64,000 nucleotides of DNA from Mrakia gelida (taxonomy: Eukaryota; Basidiomycota; Tremellomycetes; Cystofilobasidiales; Mrakiaceae). Below, piece by piece: positions 34,960-46,000 of this stretch. The notes below the pieces were generated by a model that had not been told where the DNA came from, did not search any database, and was given only the letters and a program-made list of their open reading frames with translations. Position 1 is the first letter of the stretch. Each line of letters starts with the position of its first letter. The DNA lies in NCBI GenBank assembly GCA_024345305.1, contig BRON01000006.1, positions 1,798,001-1,862,000 of the forward strand, written 5' to 3'. The position numbers and the translations under genes were made by a program.

Positions 34960-36140
34960 ATGTACACCCCAGCTCTTCTCTACAGATCTCTTCGGATATC
35001 AAGTCTATCTACCCCACCATCATCAACTTCTCTACCACAGATCTTCCTCTCATCCCCCCCTCCAACTCGAGCGTTCTCGCACTCCCCTGCTTCTTCCTCG
35101 ACCTCCCTCCCTCCTCCGACTCCCTTCTTCGTCTCTCGTTCGAAACGTCCCACCCGCTCTACGGTCCCTCCTCAAACGGCTCTGGAATGGTCTTCGGTAG
35201 ATGCATCTGCCAACGCTGCGACGGAGTTTGCTCATCTCGCTCCTGTGGCCCCTACGTTCTTGAGCGAGCAGGAGAGAACAAATCTCGAGCTGGCGGAGAG
35301 GTTCCCTGAGAAGACCGTTAGAGAAGAGAAGATCGTGAGTCTGGAGCAGCTCTTTTGGGGTTTGAGAGGAAGAATATACACTGCTGGAGGGTATGTAATG
35401 GAGCTGACCTTGCCTGCTCGCTTCGCTTCGACTCTACAGGAGGAAGTCGTCGAGATCGATCCGGTGAGCTCAACACTTTCCCTTCCCTCCTCTCCCTCCC
35501 TCCTCTTCCCTCTCTCCCCTCTCCCTCCGCTGACCCCCCCAACCCCTCTCTCCCTCCCTCCCAGTCCCACCTCTACACCGCCCCCCCACCGCTCGACTCC
35601 TCAACCCCAACCGCCTCCTCCCCCTCCCTAACTCAGCACTTCCGAACCTTCCTCGCTCACCAAAAGAACCTCCTCGCCATTCACATGCCCCTCCCTCTAT
35701 CAACCTACGAATTCACCAAGCAAAACAACCCGAAGCAACAACTCGCTATTCGCTTGTCTCGCTGGGAGGTCAAGAAGGAGACTTGGAATAAGATCGCTAG
35801 AGGAGAAGTTGAGGATCTTGGGTTTGAGGAAGCGAAGGTTCTGGCGTTGAAGAAGCAACGGGCACCGATGGAGAGGAATCGGAAGAGGAGGGGGGAGAGG
35901 GAGGGGGCGCCGGAAAAAGATCGCCCAAACGACCGGGGGGAGGAGGTGAGGGAGGTGAGGGGGCAGAGGGAGGAGAGGAGGGTGGAAGGGAGGGGGATGG
36001 GGATGGGGATTGAGCGGGAAGGGTTCTATAAAGGAGGGAAGGAGAGGGTGTTTATGGAGAAGTATTTGGGTGGAGAGCCTGCGAGGGATGTGGAACGCGG
36101 GAGGGAGACGCCTATTGGGAGGAAGAGGAGGGTGCATTGA
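34960..36140 (+). CDS. Hypothetical protein with mitochondrial-type N-terminus
   Basis: Three exons (34960-35334, 35440-35463, 35565-36140) close to about 324 residues. The first ~60 residues (MYTPALLYRSLRISSLS, then Ser/Pro-rich with RAFSHS and RSKRPTRS) lack acids and look like a mitochondrial presequence. The central block HFRTFLAHQKNLLAIHMPLP ... KQQLAIRLSRWEVKKETWN seems to be the conserved core. The C-terminus (~215-324) is very rich in Arg, Glu and Gly. Its basic character would suit a mitochondrial ribosomal or RNA-binding protein, but I do not recognise the family. Confidence 0.65.
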
Positions 36141-36444
36141 GCAGGGAGGGGACGCGTCGGTTGGGTTGGGAGGATCGATACGAGTCTCGCTCTCTTTTCT
36201 CGCTCATCCCAGTCTACGCTTTGAGGACGTGGACCCTGGATCTGAGAGACCTGTCGAATCACGAGTGTGTCAGGTCCGCTATCTTTTTTTTCCACTCATC
36301 AAGGACGCGACGAGGACGCGCCCTGTTTTGGTTTTCGCCCTAGTCGAGTCGATCTCGCCTCTCGCTCCCCTTCCGTTCCGCTCCCAACGGCCAGTCTTGC
36401 CTCGTCAAGCCTCTTTTTCACTTCTCTCTCTCTCTCTAACCATC
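36141..36444. other. Short intergenic region
   Basis: Promoter of the coiled-coil gene at 36445. ACGCGT near 36154. Nothing else recognised. Confidence 0.4.
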
Positions 36445-38441
36445 ATGGACGTACTCAGCGCTAGGCTTGCGGCTTCTCACACCTCAGTGAGTCGTCGCTC
36501 CGTGGGGGAAGAGAAGGAGAAGGACAAGAACGAGGGTCGAGCTCACCATCCCTTCCCTCCCCTCCCCTCCTGCCCCCCCCCCCCTCCTCCTCTTCTTACT
36601 TCAGACCAACCCCACCGCCTCCACCACCACCTCTCCGAACCCTCTCCGCTCCGTCGTTGAATCCCAAAAGAAGAAGATCCTCTCCCTTCACTCCTCCCTC
36701 GAAGCCGCTCGAGCTCGCAACGAACTCCTCCAATCCAAATCAGAAGTCTTCTCCCGCTCCCAAGATGCAATGGAGGAGAAGTTGAGGGTCGCTCAGGCTG
36801 AGAGTGCTACGGCGAAGAGGAACGAGAAGGCTTATGTCGATTTGTATAGAGCGACTAGGAAGGAGGTGGTGGGGTTGAAGAAGGAGAAGGAGGAGGGGAG
36901 GAGGCAGAGGGAGAGGTGAGTCAGGTTCCTTCGGTTCTTTGGGTTCCCGGGGTTGGGTTGCGTTGGGGTTTCGAAAAGGGATGGAGGGAGAGAGGGATCG
37001 TTCCTCTTTGGGAGGATGGGCGGGGGGCGGGAGGCCGAGATGGGTAGACGTAGGGAAGGGGGGGAGTCCGGATGGAGCCCTTGCTCGTTGCGTCGAGCTC
37101 AACACTCACTGACGCTTCCTTCCTTCCGCTCTTTTCCAGTTATGAGCGCTCCAGAGACGAACACGACACCTTCTTGATCGAACGTCGTAGTGGGGAGATG
37201 CGACTGCTGAACGCCTCCACCAATGAACTCGAGCGCACTAGGGTGAAGCTCGTGGAGGAGAATGCGAGATTGATGAAAGCTGATGTGATTCGTCGTTCGT
37301 TCTTTTTGACGTGTTCACTTTCCTCGAGCGTCCCCTTCTTGGGGAGTCATCCTGGCGATGGCCGATGTGCTAGGCGTATATTCCTTCGTCGAGGAGGTCC
37401 TCGCTGACCCAACCCACCCTCCTCTTGTGTCGTCGCACTGCAGGAATCGACTCGCCGACCCTTCCTCGCTGCACTCGAAGCCTCCCACCGAGTCGAGACA
37501 TCTCTCCTCCATCAAGAGATCAGCAACCTTCGAGAACGACTCCTCCTCTTCTCCTCCGACCCCACATCTCCTACCCAACAATCCTCTCGACTCAGCAACA
37601 CAACCTCTTCTCACGACGCGACTCGATCCTCTTCTGCCTCCTCCTCCTCGACCGCCGCCGCTTCGAAACGAAACGTCGAGGTCACTCCCTCTCGACCAGC
37701 CTCGACGATCACCACTGGAGGACTCCCTTCGCCAGCAGAAGGCTCGGGAACGACGGCAGAGGAGGAGAATCCGAACGCGACGTTGGTGCACGGGGACGTT
37801 GGGAGTTCGAGTTCGAGCTCGTCGTCCGAGTCGAAGGGGAAAGGGAAGGAGCTCGGAAGCTCTGGAAAAAGCCGTAGCAGTCGCTTCAAATCCCTACATC
37901 TTGCCAGCTCCTTCTCTACTCCCCATGACCGACTTCCAACGAAGCATGGAATGGTGAGTTCTGCGGTCCTCCTCTTTCGTTTCGCTCTTCCTCTTCGCTG
38001 ACTCCCTTTCGATCTTCGTTCAAATTCAGGCTCCACACCTTCCTCCTCCCCTCCCCCAAATCCATTATCCCCCTCCACCCGCTCTACAACCACTACCTCA
38101 CCTCCTCCGGTCCTCCCCACCCCTCATCCTACTACCCAGGTCCGGAACCCTACACCTCCTCCACGTCGCTCTTCCCTCCCTACCTGCAGGATCCTCAGAG
38201 GATGCATTACCTCCAGACGGCTTTGATGCATGCGTTCTCGGGGGTGAGGTTTGGATCGATGAACGGCCCGGGAGGGCAATTGGCTGTTGAGGGGGTTGAG
38301 GTTAGGAGGAGTGGGAGTGGGAGTGGGGTGGGCGGTTTGGAGGGTGGGAGGGAAGGAGGAGGAGGCGGCGGTGGTGGTGGGAAGAGGGTTGGGGAAGGGG
38401 AGGAGAGGGAAGGGGGTGGGAAGAGGGCGAAGATCGCTTAG
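36445..38441 (+). CDS. Coiled-coil hypothetical protein (one junction unresolved)
   Basis: Clear exons: 36445-36486, 36605-36915, 37140-37284, a large one from 37444 to 37953, and 38030-38441. Long heptad-type stretches are visible (VVESQKKKILSLHSSLEAAR; AQAESATAKRNEKAYVDLYR; MRLLNASTNELERTRVKLVE; HRVETSLLHQEISNLRERLL), followed by a Ser-rich linker and a C-terminal globular-looking block (YLQDPQRMHYLQTALMHAFS) ending in a Gly/Arg tail and KRAKIA. The large exon cannot be read in one frame: its start is in the frame that gives the coiled coil, its end in the frame that gives ALEKAVAVASNPYILPAPS. A small intron around 37786-37843 could reconcile them, but its ends are weak. Function unknown. 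Confidence 0.6.
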
Positions 38442-38841
38442 TCGGAGGCCGTTTAAGGAGGGAGGGACGCGTCCGAGTTGCTTTCGTTTCGCTGTGTAGG
38501 GATCCCAGTCAATATCCCACCTTTCCTTCACGTACTTACTTACCTATTTACTCAGGTTGTTTTACTAATATCTAAGTCTCCATTACGCTTCAATCTTTCG
38601 TCGAGCTAGTCGCTTCGAGTCTTCGAAAGCGACGGCGTGCGAGCAGTTGAATCTGCTGTCGACTCGTCTCGCTGATTGAGCGATTTAGGAATCGACCAGC
38701 AGCCAAGAAGAGGATGTGTAGATCCATGAGCCCAAACGAACCCAACCCCAAAACGAAAGCGAAAATCTAGAAGTCAAACGAACGAGAGAAGCGAAAAAAG
38801 CGAACCGACGAAAGCAACGCGACGGACGACGACGACCGATT
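38442..38841. other. Convergent intergenic region
   Basis: 3' flanks of the coiled-coil gene (+) and the GT90 gene (-). ACGCGT near 38467. No coding sequence supported. Confidence 0.45.
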
Positions 38842-41800
38842 CTACAGGTGAAAATCGCCTTCCCCCTTCGGCAGATACAGTCTCCGATACTCCAACATGA
38901 CTCTCCAGATATAGGAAGCGATATCCTCCCTGCAACCAACCCAACCGAAAAGCGTGATGGTCAGTTCTCGATCTCAAAACGAGAAGAAAAATTACGAGAC
39001 GCGTCGATCGACTCACTGTCTCCAATGCTCCTCCACGAACTTCTCCCCATTCAATCCAATCTGCCTAGCCATCTCGTCGTGCTCCCCTTCGTGGGTATCA
39101 GGCGCTCCAAGGAAGAAAGCGAGGATGTTGGGGAGATCGAGGTAGTCGTATCTGGAAATCATAACATCATGTTGTCGTTTACGACGACGAGGGTCAGCGA
39201 CGCGCCGCTCAATCAGGTAGGAGACGACACCGGAGGGCGAGAAGAAGGGGGTTAAGCGCTGCACCCACCTCCTCGGAACATAATGGTACCACGGTGTGAG
39301 AGTGGCAGAGAACCACTCTGGGAAAGCGGTCGCTTTGACGACGACGCTTTTGCTGTTCAAGAGGTCTCGGAAACGACCGCTCCAGCCCATCCCGTCGACG
39401 TCTCCTACGAATTCTGTGGGACAAGTGGGTGGGTGGGAGGAAGGAGGGAAGGTGAGAGGAAGGAGAGAAAAGAGTGAGTCGAGGGAGAAGAGGGGCGATG
39501 GGAGGAGGGAGGAAAAAGTGAGGGGAGGGGAGGACGAACTGAAGCGAAAGTAATCGCCTCGAGGAGGAACGAAAGTCGTTTCTTTGTTGACCATGTCGCA
39601 GCTGCGAAGAGACAAGGAAGAAGAGATCCGGCGAGCGAGGGGGAGCTGAGTCAGCGCCAGTGGTTCTCGAGAAAAGGTCAGCCTCGACGAAGACGCGTCG
39701 AGCCACAGCGAACTCACTTGTCGTAGCCGCACGTTGACGACGAGGAAGCTCCGCAACTGTACCCAGAAGACCGAATCAGTCAGTATCGAGAACATGAAGA
39801 GACTACGGGAGAGAGATCGATTCACTCAAGGAACTTCGCAGCGAAGAATCTCCTCTTCATCGTCCCTTTCCGAAGCAGGTTTCCGAGCGACGAATTCGTG
39901 GATGAGACGTAGTCGAGAAAGCCGAAGTTGGTCACACAGAAACGATGGAGGGTTTGTCGTTGAGCTGCAGATGATTAAAGAGGGAGGTCAGTCGCTGAGG
40001 GTGGGAAATGATCGCGTCCGACGAGGGGTGCTCACCTTCTCGCCAATCACCTGTTCGAACAGAGCGGAAAATTCAGCTTCGTCGGTATCTCGGGACAGAG
40101 AATTACAGGCATCTCTTACCTCCGATCGTGTGGGACCCAGCATAGTAGACCTGTGAGACGAAACGAACGAGTCAGCTTCTCGTTCGACGCGTCGATTCGA
40201 TCTTCGGGCTCACTCCCGTCATTTCTCCTCTCCAGATGAACTTGTTCTCTCGGTCCTCCCATGGCACGTCCTCCCAGGTCTTGTCGCCAAGGTATCCGTA
40301 GAGTTGAGGGATGAGGATGTCAGACTGATTCGAGAAAGAGGGGAAGTGAGCACCGAACAAATCAAAACGACGCGAAGACGAAAGGACTGGACAACGAACC
40401 TGGATGGAGAATTTGCTGAAGAATCGTAGGAGAGAATCAGTATGACAGAATGTAGAGACAGGGATAGTGACTAACCTCTGCGAGAATATCGGACGAAGCT
40501 GGAAGAAGAACACGAGTCAGAATCGACGCGACTCGAATGCCGACAGATGACGAGCGCTCACATCGGCGAAAGGGGTGTGAGTGGATCCTTTGACTGAAAC
40601 GAGAGAAGCGATCATCAGTGAAGTTCTCGCAGTTGAGACGAGGGGACTCACCGATCTTCGACATCTCTGTCCACTGCAGCAGGATCCCTTCACCTTTCCT
40701 CAGCTGAGTGTTCGAGCACACGTCCATTGCCTTCTCGGCGTCGAAAACGAATCCTCCTTCCTCGATCGGAAAAGAGAATTCCGAGCTCGAGTCCTCCCAG
40801 ATGATCTCGTTCGAGAAAGGGTCGGTGGAAGCGAGTGACCGAGCTGGAGAATCGGGAGGGCAGGACTGAGCGAGGGCGACGTATCCGTTCTCCTTAACGT
40901 GCTCGCAGTGACGGGGAGCGGCTGAGAAGTAGTCTGTTGGCGTCCAGATAGGTGGTAGTACTGAACGAAGAAGGGATAAACGATCAAATAGGGACGAAGG
41001 GAAAGAGAAAGGTGACGGACGCGGACGAACGCGACGCTCCTCCGATTCGAGCAAGTTCGCGAAACCTCTCCTTCTCGGCCCACGAGAGGGTAACGGCACC
41101 TTCGTCTGATCAATAAAGAACGTTCAGAAAGATATCAGCGCGCTATCGTCCCTCGAGATCGTCGCGTGAGCTCACCCGAAGTCGAGTACAAGAAGGAGGG
41201 CACGTCGGGGAGCAGGTGCTCGACGTCTCTCATAGCCTGCATGACGAGGCGAATCCTTCGAAGTCAGCTTCTCAACTTCTTTTGGGAGCGCTGCGTATGG
41301 CCAAGAAGGACTCACATAGCAAACCTCCCACCCCGACCGATCTCTGAACTTCTCGGGCCAACTCTCTTCGTACTCCCCACCACAAACCCCATCCTTCACC
41401 CAAATCTTGAACATCCTCATCGCTCCCTTCTTCGGATCATCCCCATTCCCTTCCCTCGACGTCTGCTCACGAAGGTTCTCGGGGGAGAGTCCTCGAAAAG
41501 CAGTCATGGTATCGTGAAGAGCGTCGAACTCGTCGACAAAGTGAACCGAGGCGTTTCGAGTGTAGGCGAACCTGAGAGACCAGAAGATTCATCTTGAGCG
41601 AAAGGAACTCAGGATGCAATGTGGGAGAGCGAGATAGACTCACCAAACGTCGAATCCAGCAGGAGGAGGAAGTCCGTAGCGTCTCTCGTACTCGGCGACG
41701 GCCTCCTCGAGCGTTGAGCTCTGCTTCGAGTACAGTTCGTTCTACCTGATGAGGAAGACGTCGTAGAGTCAACCTTACAGCTGCACGAGAACAACATAAC

Positions 41801-42042
41801 TCATCGAACGAAGATAGGACTCACCTCGTCTCAGCGTCCCTCATCAGCCCAACCATCGGACGAACCTTTGGACGGACCTCCTCCTCCTCGAGCTCAGCTG
41901 GCGAACCAACCGCCTGAGAGAACGAGAGTCAAAGTGTATCCTCGAAGGAGAGAAGGTCGAGGTGTGCCGAGGTTCCTATGAGAGCGATGACAGCACCGAA
42001 GAAGAGGAGAGCGACTTTGCGACGTGAGAAGGCGGTGATCAT
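38842..42042 (-). CDS. CAP10-type glycosyltransferase (GT90 family)
   Basis: About 19 exons, roughly 590 residues. Family hallmarks in order: KQSSTLEEAVAEYERRYGLP and PAGFDVW, HFVDEFDALHDT, FIWRGEMTGV, a short Cys-containing segment with CDM, SVVVKATAFPEWFSATLTPW then YHYVP, YDYLDLPNILAFFLG, and HDEMARQIGLNGEKFVEEHW ... LEYRRLYLP. Fungal relatives include Cryptococcus Cap10 and Cxt1; members transfer xylose or related sugars in the secretory pathway. The likely start (42042) encodes MITAFSRRKVALLFFGA, a type II signal-anchor candidate. Exons of 23, 16 and 15 bases (near 40498-40476, 40415-40400, 40050-40036) are needed to keep phase. The 5' part is uncertain: the best-looking splice into the conserved domain brings in an in-frame TAG at 41744-41742, so either a less favoured acceptor is used or the gene is damaged there. 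Confidence 0.82.
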
Positions 42043-43059
42043 GGCGGAGACGGACGAAGGCGAGCTGGGAGAGAGGAAAGGAAGGTTGAGGTCGACGTTG
42101 GGGGAAGAAAAGAAGGATGCGGGTGCGCTTCCGACCTCGTGTTGGAAAGGGAGGAAGACCCGAGACCTTCGCTCGATTGGTGGCCGAAGGGGAAGATGGA
42201 GGAGGTTCGTGAGCGAGGGCTGAACGCGTCCAGCCGAAGAGGTGTGGTCTGAGCTCTGTGCGTTGAAGGTTTTTCAACGGCGAGGATGCCCGTCTCGAGA
42301 GAGGAGCTAGCAAGCCCTATTACGGCGGGTCGATCGGCGTTGGGCAGCGAGGGTGGAAGGAGAACCGCGTCCTTCTTCGTCGAAGGGCTGAACATGAAGG
42401 CGAAAGCGAACTTCAAGCTGAAGGTCTCACTCAGTCCTTGAGGGTGTCCAGAATCGACCAGCGGTTCGAGAAAAGAGAAGAGCCGCCCCCTTTGGAGTGC
42501 GATGGCTGTGGAGAGTCATAAGGGAGCAGTAAGAGAAGATGAAAAGGGATGATGAGCTTACGGGAGGGCTCGAGGGGCGTTTCAGAGGTTGTTGACCAGG
42601 GGTTGAGTTGGACTCGGGAAAGCGAGCAAAATCTGGAGGGAGAAGAACAAGAACTTGACTCAACAAGAGAGTGAGCTCTACCAGAAGCGACAGAGCGCCC
42701 CTTGAGGGGTATGGTGCTCTGGTTCTTGGGAAGAAGCAGAGGAGGGAGGGAGGGAGTTGCGAGTTCGATTCTCGAGTCCAACTCCTGAAAGGGAGCAGCT
42801 TTGTCTCTAGAACGCTGGGACTAAGGTTCACGATAGCTGGGACTCTAACAAGATTCGAGGGAAGAATTAATCGAGAACCGAGAAGCAGGTTTTCCTCGGC
42901 GATGATGACGGTTGCGAGGTAGGAGGAGGAAGGGAAGCTCTCGTCGAGCTCAACACCTCAAACCGCCACCCCCCACCCGTCCTTCGACAAACCTTCCCAA
43001 ATTCCAGATCTTCACTCCCATCTTCCCCTCGAGGGACGTCTCCTCTTCCTGTCGCAGTC
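42043..43059. other. Divergent upstream region GT90 / REV3
   Basis: About 1 kb between start codons. It holds open but unsupported low-complexity frames, an ACGCGT near 42217, and splice-like motifs just before the REV3 ATG (GTAGGAGG near 42921, CGCAG at 43053-43057) that suggest a 5'-leader intron for REV3. A lone tRNA B-box-like string occurs near 42760 (see rejected items). Confidence 0.45.
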
Positions 43060-46000
43060 ATGAGCAGCCGGCCTCCTCTCCCTCCTTCATCCTCTCAACC
43101 TCCTTCGTCGAATGGTCCTCCACCTCTCCTTCGAGTCCGACTCTCCAACGTCTCGGCTTCCATGGTCCCTCCCCTCCTAGATCTCGATCAGATGTCCTCG
43201 ACCTTCTCACCCGAGCTCTCCAGAGGGCACAAGAAGACATTCTACAAGGTTCCGATCATCAAGGTCTACGGCGTCACCGAGGGCGGACAGGTGAGCTCGA
43301 AGCAAAGGGGAAGGAGAGGTGGAGCTGAAGAGAGAGTTGACCTTTGCATCTCTCTTCTCTCTTGCTGGTTCGTGCCTATAGAGAGCCTGCGTCAACATCC
43401 ATGGAGCATACCCTTACATCTACATCAACTACCCAAAAGATCTCAGTCTCAGTCCAGAAACAGGTTCGTCTCGTTCAACTCCTCCACCTCCCATTCGCGC
43501 GAGCTCACGTTTGCTCTCCTCCGTCCATCGCTCCTTCTGCTCCTTCCACCCCTTCTTCCTTAGTCTCGAGATTCATCAACAAGCTTGGAGCAGAACTCAA
43601 CCTTGCTCTCGCCAAAGCACCAGCCGAAGGAAGACCTCCAGGAGTAGGGAACGACTTCAATCAGAACCGACCTTCGTCCATCAACGCGAACGCGATCCAA
43701 TCCATCCGACTCGTCAAAGGAACCCCCTTCTACGGATACCACGTCGGATTCTCCTACTACCTTCGAATCGCCTTCCTCAAGCACTCACATCGATGGACGC
43801 TCCTCAAGGTCTTGAGCGAAGACGGGCTCATTCGAAGGAGGAAGTTTGAGGTCTACGAAGCTCACCTCGGTTTCGTCCTTCAATTCCTTTGCGATTTTGG
43901 ACTTGGAGGGTGTGGATGGTTGGATATCCAGGACGCTAGGTTCAGGGAGCCGTTGCGTGAGTTCAGTCATCAACTCTGAGGGTTTCACGAGGCTCAGAGC
44001 TGACCTTTCGTCGCCCTCCCCTCAGCTCGACCTCTCCCTGGACAGGACCCTCGCTCTCAACTTCGTCTCCCCTCCCACCTTCGAAAATGGACTTCAGCAA
44101 ACATCCCTCCTCACCTCCTCCACCCTACTCCCTCTCGGCCAGCGCGTACCTCTCGCTCATCCATCGAAATCGACGTCGACGTCACCTCCATCCTCAATCG
44201 TCTCCAAATCTCGACGCGTCGACTTCACGACGACTTCATCGAGCTTCGTTCAGGTCTTCGTTCGGACAAGAAGCTCATCGACTCGCTCGAGGAACTCTGG
44301 GAGGATGAAAGGAGGAGAAGGAGGGAAGCTGGGAAGATGGACGACGTTGGGTTGGGGAAGCTGAGTTACGGAGAGCGAGAAGGAAAGGCGGACGAGGTGC
44401 CGGGCAAAGGAGTCGGTTGGAATAGCGAGCCGCGGTGGTGGGAGGACGTGAGGAAGAGGATCGAGCACGATACAAGGAATGGGAAGGGTGGACTGTCGTT
44501 CGAAGGGTTCTTGAAGGCTGGGGAGAGAGAGATGACGGATGAGCAGAGGGAGCAGATGGAGGTGAGTTCCAGACGCGTCCCGTCCTTACCTCGACCGGAT
44601 GGCTGACTCTGCACATCTTCACCCCTCTTACTGATAGCTCTTCATCCCTACAACCCTCGAAGCACTCACCAAAGGCTGGCGCGAAACACCTCTTCCCTCT
44701 CGAGCTCCACCTCCCGATCCTCTCCTCTCCCAACCTCTCCTCTACCCTTCCACTCCCTTCGCCTCTCAACGTCTTTCCGCCAGCCCCTCCGAAGCAGCCT
44801 ACAACGCTAGTTCCGACGACGCCTCATCTACCGTCAACCTTCGAATCGACGAGGGAAAAGTCGCCGCTGCTGCCGCTCGAGCCGTCGTCGAGGAACGAGA
44901 CCGGGATCGAGGAGACGACGACGACGATTGGGAGAGGAGGGAGGAGAAGAGGATACGGCAGCTGTTGAAGATCGCAGAGGATGAGGAGCCTGCTGCACCT
45001 TGGGTCGGAGACGGAGGGTTTGAGGAGAACAAGGAGATCAGGATGAGTCAGAGTCAGGGAGCGAAAAGGAGAGGAACGCAGAGATGGGATCCATTCGAGG
45101 AGGAGACGTGAGTTGACCGTTCACCCTCGTCACTTCCCTCCTCTCGTCTTATTTAACCTCCTATCCACCCTGCTTCTTCTCACGCTTGCCAGGCCGTCCG
45201 AACCACCAATCCGTCGCAGCGTGTCCACCAACCGAACCCCTCCTCCCCTCGCCGCCGCCCCCTCCTACCCTCACGCCGATCTCTACAACCCGAACTCGAC
45301 TCGAGAAGAACGGAAATCCCGCTCGCCTAACTCTCCAGCTCGACCTAAGCATCTCTTCCCCAGTCCCGACAAGTCGAACGCTCCCGGAACTCCCAGTCGT
45401 CTGCGAGAGGTCGAGATGGCGATGAACGAGTCTGACTCGAGCCTCGAGGACGTCGACAGCAACGCAGGGAGCGACGAGGAGATCAAGCTCGGAGATGGAA
45501 GTCCGAAGAGGAGGAAGACGGGAGGGCAGGTTGTCCAATCAGGTCGTCGTCCACGGAATCGAGACTCGAGGACGGGAGAAGCAGTCGGGGAAGGATCGTC
45601 GCGCCCCTCTCAACCAGTCTACAAGCCTCTCAGCCAACTCAACCCTTACTCCTTCGCCTTCACAACCTCCTCGTCTGTCACTCCCCTTCCCAAATCGAAT
45701 CGGATCCCTCGCCTCGAAGACCCCGTGAACGGAGACAACAAACGTCCTCGTTTTCGTCCTCTCGCTCGTTCGCCTTCGCCGTCGTTCGTCCCTTCCTCGG
45801 AAGACGTCGCTTCCTCGGACCCAGCCCTCGCACCCACTCTACTCATCCCTACGCAGATGGGTACGGCCTCGCAGATGGTTCAGGACTCGCAGGCAGGACA
45901 CTTCACTCCCACCCTTCGATCGAGCCTCGCGTCGGGTCGTCTCCCTTCGAGCGTGTCGGCCAGTCGTCCGTCGAAACGGGTCAGGATCGAGGAGGCAGCG

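Noticed and set aside
42750..42790. tRNA-like B box (GAGTTCGATTCTC) on the plus strand
   Set aside because: The T arm has a mismatch at the stem base, and I could not find a matching acceptor stem, A box or anticodon arm at a suitable distance upstream.
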